The translations under genes were made by a program, and so were the position numbers. Below, in pieces: positions 35,114 to 42,933 of a stretch of DNA of 64,000 nucleotides. Location: positions 248,001 to 312,000 of the forward strand of contig NZ_WHZU01000001.1 in the NCBI RefSeq assembly GCF_010667655.1, given 5' to 3'. The notes beneath the pieces are model-generated. The model had not been told where the DNA came from and searched no databases. It worked only from the letters and a program-made list of their open reading frames with translations. The stretch comes from Bifidobacterium saimiriisciurei. GTDB taxonomy: Bacteria > Actinomycetota > Actinomycetes > Actinomycetales > Bifidobacteriaceae. Within the stretch, counting starts at the first letter, position 1. The number at the start of each line of letters is the position of its first letter.

Positions 35114-36124
35114 ATGGCCAGACGCAAAACCATCACCATCAAGGAGGTCGCACGCATGGCGGGGGTCTCCGTCACCACCGTGTCCAATTACCTCAACGGA
35201 CAGATGGCCCGCATGAGCGCCGACACCCGCGAGAAGGTGGGCAAGGTCATCGAGGACCTGCACTACCAGCCGTCGTCGGCCGCGCAGAGCATGCGATCGA
35301 ACTCCACGAAGATCATCGGCGTCATCGTCGGCGACATCTCCAACATCTTCTCCTCGATGCTGTTCGGCGGCATCCAGAAGGTCATCAAGCCGAGGAACTA
35401 CAGCCTGATGCTGCTCAGCACCGGCAACGACCCGGCCGACGAGAACCTGTGCATCAACAAGCTCATACGCCAGAACGTCGACGGCCTGATCATCCAGCCC
35501 ACGCAGGACGACCCGGAGGCCTTCTACCCCATCGTCAACGCGCATACGCCGCTGGTCATCGTCGACGGCATCGTCAAGGCGACGCCGAAGAACGCCGCGC
35601 ACGTCATATCCGACAACACACCGTCGAGCAAGGCCATGTGCCGGGAGCTGCACGAACGCGGATACCGCCGCATCGTCACCGTGAGCGAAACCACGGCGCC
35701 GACGTCGTCGCAGCTGCCCAGGCTCGAGGCGGTCCGGCACTGCACGGCGAAGCTGGGCATGGAGCATGTCATGCTGGACGTCCGCGGCCATGATGACGCA
35801 TGGCTCGCGGAACGGCTGCGCGAGAACGCCGGTCCGGACGCCCCGCGCACGGCCGTGTTCCCGCTGATGGGACCGCTGCTGTTCCGCACACTCACCGCAT
35901 TGCAGGCGGCCGGCCTCGAATTCCCCGGGGACCTCGGCCTCGTCAGCTTCGACGACTGGAACTGGGGACGGTTCATCGGCGGCGGCGTCGACCTGCTTCA
36001 GCGAGACATCGACGAGATCGGCCGCCTCGCCGGCGAAAGCATCCTGCAGATCATCGAGCAGGGCCACCCGGAGCAGACGGAGATCAGTGTGCCGACCCGT
36101 CGCATCGCCGGGCACTCGCTGTAA
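35114..36124 (+). CDS. LacI-family regulator of cluster B
   Basis: A 336-residue repressor: HTH 'TIKEVARMAGVSVTTVSNY', hinge 'PSSAAQSMRSNSTKIIGVIV', and a PBP-like effector domain ending 'PTRRIAGHSL'. It is paralogous to the regulators at 13911 and especially 40284 (same C-terminal 'GHSL', same Val-Thr in the recognition helix). ATG 35114 lies within a sequence lacking a good binding site (GAAGAAACC). It is divergent from idnD and probably represses the cluster B operon. Confidence 0.85.
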   Translation: MARRKTITIKEVARMAGVSVTTVSNYLNGQMARMSADTREKVGKVIEDLHYQPSSAAQSMRSNSTKIIGVIVGDISNIFSSMLFGGIQKVIKPRNYSLMLLSTGNDPADENLCINKLIRQNVDGLIIQPTQDDPEAFYPIVNAHTPLVIVDGIVKATPKNAAHVISDNTPSSKAMCRELHERGYRRIVTVSETTAPTSSQLPRLEAVRHCTAKLGMEHVMLDVRGHDDAWLAERLRENAGPDAPRTAVFPLMGPLLFRTLTALQAAGLEFPGDLGLVSFDDWNWGRFIGGGVDLLQRDIDEIGRLAGESILQIIEQGHPEQTEISVPTRRIAGHSL

Positions 36125-36146
36125 GCCGGACACTCGCCGTAAGCTC

Positions 36147-36182
36147 CGCGGGGTCGCATGGCAATCGTCATGCGACCCCGCG
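36147..36182 (+). terminator. Terminator after the cluster B lacI gene
   Basis: A 14-bp perfect stem CGCGGGGTCGCATG/CATGCGACCCCGCG with an 8-nt loop, 23 nt after the stop. Confidence 0.7.
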
Positions 36183-36215
36183 AACGTCTTCAAACAACGG
36201 TCCCGCATATACGCC

Positions 36216-36257
36216 GATGCCGGTTCGCGCCCTCCGGGGAGGGAACGAACCGGCATC
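36216..36257 (-). terminator. Terminator after the cluster C transporter
   Basis: GATGCCGGTTCG/CGAACCGGCATC with an inner CCCTCC...AGGG hairpin, 35 nt past the transporter stop on the minus strand. Confidence 0.6.
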
Positions 36258-36291
36258 GTGCAATCAAGGGATTTCAGGGGTAGGTCTTATA

Positions 36292-37773
36292 TCACATCGC
36301 ATCCTCTCGGACGGTCAGGTCGCGGCCGGCGACCTCGGTCATCACGACGCTGGCGCCGAAGGTGACCGCGGTGTAGAAGAACATCAGCACGGCGAGGGCG
36401 ACCCAGGAGCCGAACACGGTGACCAGCGCGGCGGCGATCAGCGGGCCGAAGCCGGCGGTGATCAGGTTCGGGATCTCCTTGGAGAGGGCCAGCTGCTCGT
36501 AGCGGTGGGCCGAGCCGAAGCACTCCGCCATGGTCAGGTTCTCCAGGGAGGCCAGGGCCATGACCGTGAGGTTGTGCAGCACGATGTAGCCGATGAAGAA
36601 CAGCAGGTCGGGGTTCGAGAAGTGCGGGACCAGACCGGTGGAGGTCTGCTCCATGACCGTGTCGGTGCCGCGGTTGTTCAGCATCATCAGGAAGCACGGC
36701 ACGATGATGAAGAAGTCGATGACGGTGACCACGGTGTACATGCGCTTGCGGCCGAACTTGTCGCCGAGCCAGCCGATCAGCGGCACGGTGGCGAATGCGA
36801 CGAGCGAGGAGTACACGACGATGTTCGAGGCGACGGTCTTGGAGACGAGCAGGTTGGCGGTGAGGAAGGTGATGAGGTAGGTCTGCACCATGCCGGAGTT
36901 GCCGGACTGGCCGAAGCGCAGGGCGGAGGCCACGAGGAAGGCCTTCCAGGAGCGCTTGGTCTTGGCGAGCTCGGCGATGGCCTCCTTGCGGGCCTCGGCG
37001 GCGGCCTCCTTCTTGGCCTTCTCGGCCTCGCGGTCGAGCGGCTTGTCGTACTCCTCGATGATCTCGTCCACGGAGGCCTCGAAGACCGGGGTCTCCTTGA
37101 GGTGGATTCGGATGAAGACGGCCACGCCCATCACGATGACGGAGCCGAGGAACGGGATGCGCCAGCCCCAATCGACGACCGCGTCGTTGCCGAGCCAGCC
37201 GAGCAGGATGGCCCACACCAGACCGGCGAACAGGGTGCCGGAGTTGGTGCCGAGGGCGGTCAGCGAGGCGATGATGCCGCGCTGCTTGGTCGGTGCGTAC
37301 TCGGCGAGGAGCACGGAGGAGCCGGCGATCTCGGCGCCGGCGCCGAAGCCCTGCACGAGTCGCAGGATCACCAGCAGTGCCGGGGCGAGGAGGCCGACCT
37401 GGTCGTAGGTGGGCAGCGCGCCGATCAGCGTGGTGGCCACACCCATGATGGCGATGGTGATGAACAGCACCTTGGTGCGGCCGATGCGGTCGCCGAGGCG
37501 GCCGAAGTACCAGGCGCCGATCGGGCGGGCGATGTAGCCCACGCCGTATACGGCCATTGCCGACATGATGGCCACGGCCTGCGAGCCGTGTCCGAAGAAG
37601 ATGTCCTTGAACACCAGAGCCGCCGCCAGCGAGTAGAGCTGGAAGTCCATGAACTCGAGCGCGGTGCCGAGCCAGCCGGAGACGGCGGCCTTGACCAGGT
37701 CGCCCATCGTGCGCTTGACCAGCGAGGGGTCGCCGCCTCCATTGGCGGCAGTCGAAACTTCAGCAGAAGACAT
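36292..37773 (-). CDS. MFS transporter, MHS family (cluster C, duplicate of 32152)
   Basis: A 493-residue twelve-helix symporter. It shares long identical stretches with the cluster B transporter, including 'AVSGWLGTALEFMDFQLYS', 'YVARPIGAWYF'-like helix 3 sequence, 'RYEQLALSKEIPNLI' and the C-terminal 'AGRDLTVREDAM'. The central charged loop is present too ('EAEKAKKEAAAEARKEAIAE'). ATG 37773 follows GGAAAGGTGAAG; the longer upstream frame is unlike the family. It is the last gene of the minus-strand operon idnD-SDR-transporter and probably imports idonate or a related sugar acid. Confidence 0.85.
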   Translation of the reverse strand: MSSAEVSTAANGGGDPSLVKRTMGDLVKAAVSGWLGTALEFMDFQLYSLAAALVFKDIFFGHGSQAVAIMSAMAVYGVGYIARPIGAWYFGRLGDRIGRTKVLFITIAIMGVATTLIGALPTYDQVGLLAPALLVILRLVQGFGAGAEIAGSSVLLAEYAPTKQRGIIASLTALGTNSGTLFAGLVWAILLGWLGNDAVVDWGWRIPFLGSVIVMGVAVFIRIHLKETPVFEASVDEIIEEYDKPLDREAEKAKKEAAAEARKEAIAELAKTKRSWKAFLVASALRFGQSGNSGMVQTYLITFLTANLLVSKTVASNIVVYSSLVAFATVPLIGWLGDKFGRKRMYTVVTVIDFFIIVPCFLMMLNNRGTDTVMEQTSTGLVPHFSNPDLLFFIGYIVLHNLTVMALASLENLTMAECFGSAHRYEQLALSKEIPNLITAGFGPLIAAALVTVFGSWVALAVLMFFYTAVTFGASVVMTEVAGRDLTVREDAM

Positions 37774-37957
37774 AGGAAACTTCACCTTTCCAACAGGGTT
37801 CTCTCTTGGTTGCATAGGGAGGGTTCCTCCCCTCCCATTCCCCGTAAGGCACGCATGCCATGGCATGCCCTCCGGCAGGTCCGCACAGGTAAGGGGAAGG
37901 AAACCAGTGCGGCACCCGTATGTTCACCGTCGCGTCTTCGTCGCCGCGACCGGTGGA

Positions 37958-37991
37958 CGGGAGAGCGGCCGAAACCGCAGGCCCTCTCCCG
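37958..37991 (-). terminator. Hairpin between cluster C SDR and transporter
   Basis: CGGGAGAG/CTCTCCCG with an inner GGCC/GGCC pairing, in the 299-nt gap (37774-38072) about 80 nt past the SDR stop. Nothing else is recognised in the gap. Confidence 0.5.
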
Positions 37992-38072
37992 ATTCCCGCG
38001 CCGGGTCCATCCCGACGCAAGTCTTGTTCGGCGGACCGGCCGCAGCCGGCCCGCGTCGTCATCGCCCGACGA

Positions 38073-38846
38073 CTAGCGCAGCAGGTAGCCGCCGTCGACC
38101 GGCAGCATCACGCCGGTGACGTAGTCGGAAGCCTCGCTGGCCAGGAACACCATCGGGCCCATGAGCTGCTCGGGCACGCCCCACTCGCCGGAGGGGATGT
38201 GCTCGCGGATTTCGGGACCGCGGACCGGGTCCTGCTGCAGGGAGCGGGTCATGTCGGTGATGATGTAGCCGGGGGCCAGGCCGTTGACCTGGATGTTGTA
38301 CGGAGCAAGGGCGTCGGCGTAGGCGCGGGTGAGGCCGAGCACGCCGTGCTTGCTGGCCGCGTACGGGAAGATGCGCTTGCCGGCGCGGTAGGACTGCATG
38401 GAGCCGATGTTGATGATCTTGCCGTGCTTCTGCTTGGCCATCACCTTGGCGGCGGCGTGCGAGAGCATGTACAGGCCGTTGAGGTTCACGTCGATGACCT
38501 TGTACCAGTCCTCGTCCTTGAAGTCGAGCACGTCGTTGCGGATCTGGATGCCGGCGTTGTTCACGAGGATGTCGAGGTGGCCGAACTTCTCGATGACGGC
38601 GTCGACGATGGTGTCGGCGGCGCCGGGCTTGGTGATGTCCTGCTTGATGAAGCCGATCTGACGGCCGTTGGCCTCGACGATCTCGCGGATCTCGTCCCAG
38701 CCCTCCTCGTTCTCGGCGGCGACGAAGATGTCGGCGCCGTACATGGACAGCGCGATGGAGTAGTTGCGGCCGAGTCCTCGGGCGCCGCCGGTGATGAGGG
38801 CGACCTTGCCTTCGAGGTTGTAGCTGTTGCGATCGAACTTGGGCAT
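38073..38846 (-). CDS. idnO: Gluconate 5-dehydrogenase-like SDR (cluster C)
   Basis: A 257-residue short-chain dehydrogenase: 'LITGGARGLGRNYSIAL' (~19), 'NNAGIQIRND' (~97), catalytic Ser 'IGSMQSYRAGK', 'YAASKHG'. Beside an IdnD-type enzyme and a sugar-acid transporter it fits the IdnO role, reducing 5-keto-D-gluconate to D-gluconate, which gluconokinase at 28265 could then phosphorylate. The family is often called gluconate 5-dehydrogenase; the direct substrate is inferred. GGAGAAACC precedes the ATG. It follows idnD by 170 nt with a hairpin in between. Confidence 0.75.
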   Translation of the reverse strand: MPKFDRNSYNLEGKVALITGGARGLGRNYSIALSMYGADIFVAAENEEGWDEIREIVEANGRQIGFIKQDITKPGAADTIVDAVIEKFGHLDILVNNAGIQIRNDVLDFKDEDWYKVIDVNLNGLYMLSHAAAKVMAKQKHGKIINIGSMQSYRAGKRIFPYAASKHGVLGLTRAYADALAPYNIQVNGLAPGYIITDMTRSLQQDPVRGPEIREHIPSGEWGVPEQLMGPMVFLASEASDYVTGVMLPVDGGYLLR

Positions 38847-38975
38847 GGTTTCTCCTTAGAAACGTGTCTTCGGAATCGCAGTCGGTCTTCCATGATCGAC
38901 GCGAAATCAGATGATGATTGCGGCGATCGCCGTGATACAGGCGATCGGCCGGGGTTGATGATTATCGGGAGGGAG

Positions 38976-39009
38976 GCCGGGAGACCGCGCTTTTGGCGCG
39001 TCCCCCGGC
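38976..39009 (-). terminator. Hairpin after the cluster C idnD gene
   Basis: An imperfect GC-rich stem (CCGGGAGACCGCGC against GCGCGTCCCCCGG) with a short T-rich loop, ending 8 nt before the stop codon of idnD on the opposite side. Confidence 0.45.
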
Positions 39010-39016
39010 GGAGACG

Positions 39017-40030
39017 TCACATGGCGATGAGCACCTTGGCGGACTTGGACGCGTCGGCCGCGGTGGCGAACGCCTCGCGGTAGTCATCGACGTCGAAGAC
39101 CTGGGTGATGACCTCTTCGAGGTTCGGGTTCTTCGCCAGCACCTCGACGGCGTCGCGGATCTCCTGGAAGAAGCGGAAGCTGCCGATGTAGGTGATCTCC
39201 TTGCCGTTGATGGCGGAGATGTTGAGGCTGGCGTCGCGGTTGACCATCATGCCGACCTGGATGATGGTGGCGCCGGGGGCGGCGGCCTTGAAGGACGCGC
39301 TGATGGCCGGGGCGGCGCCGGAGCATTCGAGGATGAGGTCGTACTCGTTGTCGGGCAGGGACTCCTGCGCCACGTTGAAGACCTTGGTCGCGCCGAGCTT
39401 CTTCGCCACGGAGAGCGGGTGGTCGAGCACGTCGGAGACGGCGACGCTCGCGGCGCCCTCGGTGAGGGCGGCGCCTGCGGCCAGCAGGCCGATGGGGCCG
39501 GCGCCGGAGACGAGGACCTTCTTGCCGCGCACTCCGCCGGCGAGGTTGATGGCGTGCAGGCCCACACCCAGCGGCTCGGCCAGGGCGGCGGCCTTGAGCG
39601 AGACGCCTTCCGGCAGGACGATGAGCTGGTCGGGGCGGACGGCCATCTTCTCGGTCATGCCGCCCTGCTCGTGCGGCAGGTACTGGGCGGAGCCGAGGTA
39701 GCGGCCGTTCGGCCAGATCTCGGGCTTGTCCTCGATGCCGGGCTGCTTCTCGCCCCACGTGGAGGGGTGGATGGCGACCGGGGTGCCGGCCGGGATGACC
39801 TTGCCGTCGACCTCGACGTCCTCATCGGTCACGGCGCTGATCTCGTGGCCGGGGACGATGGGCTCGCGGACGACGGACATGCCGACCTGTCCGTCGGCCA
39901 GGTAATGCAGATCGGAACCGCAGATGCCAATGAACTGCGGACGGACGACGACCTTGCCGTCCTGATGCTCGGGTTCGGGGCGTTCAGCCAGGTCAATCAG
40001 TCCCTTGCCGCTGATAAGTACCGACTTCAC
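39017..40030 (-). CDS. idnD: L-idonate 5-dehydrogenase-like zinc alcohol dehydrogenase (cluster C)
   Basis: A 337-residue duplicate of the enzyme at 33855. Catalytic zinc site 'GICGSDLHYLADG' and 'VPGHEISA', Rossmann motif 'VLVSGAGPIGLLAAGAAL'. As in its partner, the structural-zinc cysteines are missing ('KPEIWPNGRYLGSAQYLPH'). I set the start at GTG 40030, 8 nt after AAGGAGG, which makes the length equal to the partner; an ATG further upstream would overlap that binding site. It is the first gene of the cluster C operon, with a LacI-type palindrome 63 nt upstream and its regulator divergent. Confidence 0.8.
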   Translation of the reverse strand: MKSVLISGKGLIDLAERPEPEHQDGKVVVRPQFIGICGSDLHYLADGQVGMSVVREPIVPGHEISAVTDEDVEVDGKVIPAGTPVAIHPSTWGEKQPGIEDKPEIWPNGRYLGSAQYLPHEQGGMTEKMAVRPDQLIVLPEGVSLKAAALAEPLGVGLHAINLAGGVRGKKVLVSGAGPIGLLAAGAALTEGAASVAVSDVLDHPLSVAKKLGATKVFNVAQESLPDNEYDLILECSGAAPAISASFKAAAPGATIIQVGMMVNRDASLNISAINGKEITYIGSFRFFQEIRDAVEVLAKNPNLEEVITQVFDVDDYREAFATAADASKSAKVLIAM

Positions 40031-40092
40031 TTCGACATCCTCCTTGATGTTCGATGATTTCATTTCCCAAGGTATATCGTTTCCCTTGTGGG

Positions 40093-40104
40093 GTTAACGT
40101 TACA
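40093..40104. promoter_or_regulatory. LacI-type operator of cluster C
   Basis: GTTAACGTTACA contains the perfect palindrome TAACGTTA (40095-40102) and matches TGTAwCGwTACA at ten of twelve positions. Half-sites TATATCGTTT (~40074) and TATAACGACAC (~40193) flank it in the 253-nt divergent gap. Confidence 0.55.
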
Positions 40105-40283
40105 CCTAAATCAGTTATAATGTCAATATACATTGAAATTTGAGGCGTGTCTTAAGGTTTACAGCATGGTTTTAACGTTTTCCTAAAAACTGTATAACGA
40201 CACGTTTGCGAAAGACGGCGCAGATAAGGAGCGAACCGTAGAATGACCAATGACCACAACCGTTTCGACCGATATTGAGCACC

Positions 40284-41297
40284 ATGAACAGCCGAAAGAC
40301 CATCACCATCAAGGAAGTAGCCAAAGTGGCGGGAGTCTCCGTCACGACCGTGTCGCGCTATCTCAACGGCAATCTCGGCAAGATGAGCGTCGCCACCCAG
40401 CAGAAGATCCAGCAGGTGATACAGGACCTCAACTATCGGCCGTCCGCCGCGGCGAAGAACATGCGGTCGGACAGCACACACATCATCGGCGTCATCGTCG
40501 GCGACATCTCGAACGTCTTCGCGTCCATGCTGTTCACCGGCATGTACAAGGCGCTGCAGCCGCAGAACTACAGCGTGATGCTCCTCAACGCCAACGACGG
40601 CGCGGACGAGGAGCGAGAATGCGTGGAGAAGCTGCTGCAGCAGAACGTAGACGGGCTGATCATCCAGCCGAGCCGCAGCAATTTCGAGGACTACTACCCC
40701 ATCGTCAACGCACGCACGCCGCTCGCGTTCGTCGACCGATACGTGGACGCGACGCCGCCGTCGGTGATCCACGTGACGTCGGACAACTACGAGGCCAGCC
40801 AGCGCATGTGCGAGGAGCTGGCAGGCAAGGGATACCGGCATATCGTCGTGGTGAACATCACGACCGTGGGCACCTCGGCGCAGATCCCGCGACTGCACGC
40901 CATCACCGAGGCCGCGCGTCGGCTCGGGCTGCGCCTGTCGGTACTTGACCTCGCCGGCGGGGACAATGCCTGGCTGACCGACACGCTGCGGGTCATCAGC
41001 GCGAACAGCGCACAGGAGCGGACCGCCGTGGTCTCGCTGATGGGACCGCTGCTGCTGCGCGTGCTCGCCGCGGCACGAGAACTCGGCATGGATTTCCCCC
41101 GCGACATGGGGCTGCTGAGCTTCGACGACTGGGAATGGGGGGAATACGTCGGCCACGGCATCGACCTGATTCTCCAGGACCCGGAAACCATCGGCCGCAA
41201 GGCCGGGGAGGCGCTGCTCGCCACGATCCGCAAGCAGCCGCCCGTCAGCAACGAGATCGTCGTCCCCACGAAGCGGGTCCTCGGCCACTCGCTGTAA
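40284..41297 (+). CDS. LacI-family regulator of cluster C
   Basis: A 337-residue repressor: HTH 'TIKEVAKVAGVSVTTVSRY', hinge 'RPSAAAKNMRSDSTHIIGVI', effector domain ending 'PTKRVLGHSL'. It is the closest relative of the regulator at 35114. ATG 40284 is preferred over the TTG three codons earlier; neither has a ribosome binding site. It is divergent from idnD of cluster C and is followed by the second copy of the structured repeat. Confidence 0.85.
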   Translation: MNSRKTITIKEVAKVAGVSVTTVSRYLNGNLGKMSVATQQKIQQVIQDLNYRPSAAAKNMRSDSTHIIGVIVGDISNVFASMLFTGMYKALQPQNYSVMLLNANDGADEERECVEKLLQQNVDGLIIQPSRSNFEDYYPIVNARTPLAFVDRYVDATPPSVIHVTSDNYEASQRMCEELAGKGYRHIVVVNITTVGTSAQIPRLHAITEAARRLGLRLSVLDLAGGDNAWLTDTLRVISANSAQERTAVVSLMGPLLLRVLAAARELGMDFPRDMGLLSFDDWEWGEYVGHGIDLILQDPETIGRKAGEALLATIRKQPPVSNEIVVPTKRVLGHSL

Positions 41298-41312
41298 TCA
41301 CATGCGCAAATG

Positions 41313-41396
41313 GCCGAAATCCGCGATTCACGGTGCTTTCGGGTCGCTTTCAACGAGGAAAGCGACCCTTTGGCACCGCAGATCGCGGATTTCGGC
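41313..41396. repeat. Structured intergenic repeat, copy 2
   Basis: Same outer (GCCGAAATCCGCGAT) and middle (GGTGC/GCACC) stems as copy 1 at 29760. The inner stem is GGGTCGCTTT/AAAGCGACCC. Pairing extends by two more base pairs at the base (41311-41398). It lies between the convergent lacI and luxS genes. Confidence 0.8.
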
Positions 41397-41461
41397 CATT
41401 ACGGACCGCATTACGACCCATCAGCCATCTCAGCGGTCCTACGACTCAACGGACCGACGGC

Positions 41462-41944
41462 TCAGACGACCTTGCGCTCGAACGGATCGGAGCTGATGCC
41501 CTTGGCGAGGATGTCCTTGCACCATTCCTTCGCCGTGAACAGGCTGTGGTCGCGGTAGTTGCCGCAGCTCTCGATGGTGGTGGCGGGCACGTCGTCCCAC
41601 GTGGCCTTGTACGCGATGAACTCCAGCGACTCCTTGAGCGCCTTGGCCACGTCCTCGGTGGAGTGCTCGCCCCAGGTGAGCAGATGGAAGCCAGTGCGGC
41701 AGCCGAACGGCGAGCAGTCGATGTAGCCGGGGATGCGCTCGCGCAGCAGCACGGCGATGGTGTGCTCGATGGTGTGCAGGCCGCCGGTCGGGATGGCGTT
41801 CTCGTTCGGCTGCACCAGGCGCAGGTCGTAGTTGGAGATCACGTCGCCGTGGGGGCCGGTCTCCGTGTCGATGTAGCGCACGTACGGCGCCTTGACCTTG
41901 GTGTGATCCAACTGGAAGCTTTCGACGACCGGCTTGTCTGCCAT
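41462..41944 (-). CDS. luxS: S-ribosylhomocysteine lyase
   Basis: A 160-residue metalloenzyme that splits S-ribosylhomocysteine into homocysteine and DPD, the autoinducer-2 precursor. Metal ligands are in '[12 protein letters not shown]' and 'ESCGNYRDH'; the catalytic Cys region is '[12 protein letters not shown]'. ATG 41944 follows AAGGAGGACATC. In bifidobacteria LuxS serves the activated methyl cycle; the homocysteine produced could feed the cystathionine synthase and gamma-synthase encoded at 50773-53205. It is transcribed alone. Confidence 0.97.
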   Translation of the reverse strand: MADKPVVESFQLDHTKVKAPYVRYIDTETGPHGDVISNYDLRLVQPNENAIPTGGLHTIEHTIAVLLRERIPGYIDCSPFGCRTGFHLLTWGEHSTEDVAKALKESLEFIAYKATWDDVPATTIESCGNYRDHSLFTAKEWCKDILAKGISSDPFERKVV

Positions 41945-42099
41945 GATGTCCTCCTTGAAAGACGGGATGCATACTCGCATGCCGGTAACGCATGCGACCG
42001 CTATCTACTGTCGTCGCAAAACCGTCAATCGTCAACCGCATGGTCGCCGTCATGTCATAGTTGTCGTCTATCGCCGGCCATCATGGCCGGTTATCGGAC

Positions 42100-42137
42100 G
42101 GCCGGCACCACGGTCGCCAAATTGCGACGTGCCGGCC
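42100..42137 (-). terminator. Hairpin after the GNAT gene
   Basis: GGCCGGCAC/GTGCCGGCC (9 bp) with an inner GTCGC/GCGAC pairing, 7 nt past the stop. A second palindrome, CCGGCCAT-C-ATGGCCGG, is at 42074-42090. Confidence 0.55.
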
Positions 42138-42144
42138 GGCGGCG

Positions 42145-42705
42145 CTATCGCCGGTCGTTGCGCTGATAGGCCAGTCGTTCGGCGTCGCCCTCGCGCCGCA
42201 CCAGCGTGATCACTCCGCAGCGTGTGAAACCGCTGGATTCCAGCACATGCTGCATGCCGTGGTTGTTGCGGTGGGTGTCCATGCGCACGTTGCCGTAGTG
42301 CTTCACGGCCCAGTTCAGGCAGTCGCGGCCGGCATGGCCTCCAAGGCCCGACGCGGCCACGCGATGCACGGCCATGTAGTCGTCGTCATCCAGCCACGCG
42401 CCGTCGATCTCGGCGTACGACGGGTCGGGGCCGGGGCACAGCACGAATACGGCGAGCGCCCGCTCCGCGCCGGGGTTGCCGTCGTCGTCCGTTCCGGCGT
42501 GGTCGACGAGCAGACGCGTGCGCCCTTCGGCGATGTCGGCGCGGACGGTGGATTCCAGCGGGAACCGGTCGGCCCATTGCGTGGGGTTGCCGTTTTCGGC
42601 CATGAGCTTTCGCGCGCGGGCGTACATCGTCTGGATGACGTCGAAGTCGGCGGCGGTCGCCGTACGGACGATGCGGGTGGTGGACGGAGTGGAATCGGAT
42701 GTCAC
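42145..42705 (-). CDS. GNAT-family N-acetyltransferase
   Basis: A 186-residue single-domain GNAT protein. The N-terminal strand-helix 'IVRTATAADFDVIQTMYARARK' is typical of this family. The acetyl-CoA loop region is 'HRVAASGLGGHAGRDCLNWA', followed by 'VRMDTHRNNHGMQHVLESSGF' spread over the C-terminal motif. GTG 42705 follows AAAGGAC with good spacing. The acceptor substrate is unknown. It is isolated between luxS and recQ, with a large repeat element upstream. Confidence 0.8.
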   Translation of the reverse strand: MTSDSTPSTTRIVRTATAADFDVIQTMYARARKLMAENGNPTQWADRFPLESTVRADIAEGRTRLLVDHAGTDDDGNPGAERALAVFVLCPGPDPSYAEIDGAWLDDDDYMAVHRVAASGLGGHAGRDCLNWAVKHYGNVRMDTHRNNHGMQHVLESSGFTRCGVITLVRREGDAERLAYQRNDRR

Positions 42706-42746
42706 GATGGTCCTTTCGTCTGGGTTGATGGATTGGCAGTATTCTC

Positions 42747-42864
42747 GGCTCCCCTCATGATTGAGGGGAGCTGGCCGCCAAAGGCGGTCTGAGGGGAGTT
42801 GAAACATCCGACCACACGCCCCCTCAGTCGGCCGCACCGACAGCTCCCCTCGCTGAGGGAAGCC
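42747..42864. repeat. GGCTCCCC-family palindromic repeat, copy 1
   Basis: A 118-nt element bounded by GGCTCCCCTC and GAGGGAAGCC. Internal hairpins include GAGGGGAG/CCCCTC pairings, GGCCGCC-aaa-GGCGGTC and GTCGG-ccgca-CCGAC. Its reverse complement aligns with the element at 59231. Confidence 0.65.
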
Positions 42865-42933
42865 ATTGCATGAGGCATCCGTAGCGCCGTCATCCCGGGC
42901 AGAGCAATCGGCAGAGAGGCAGATAGGCGATAC

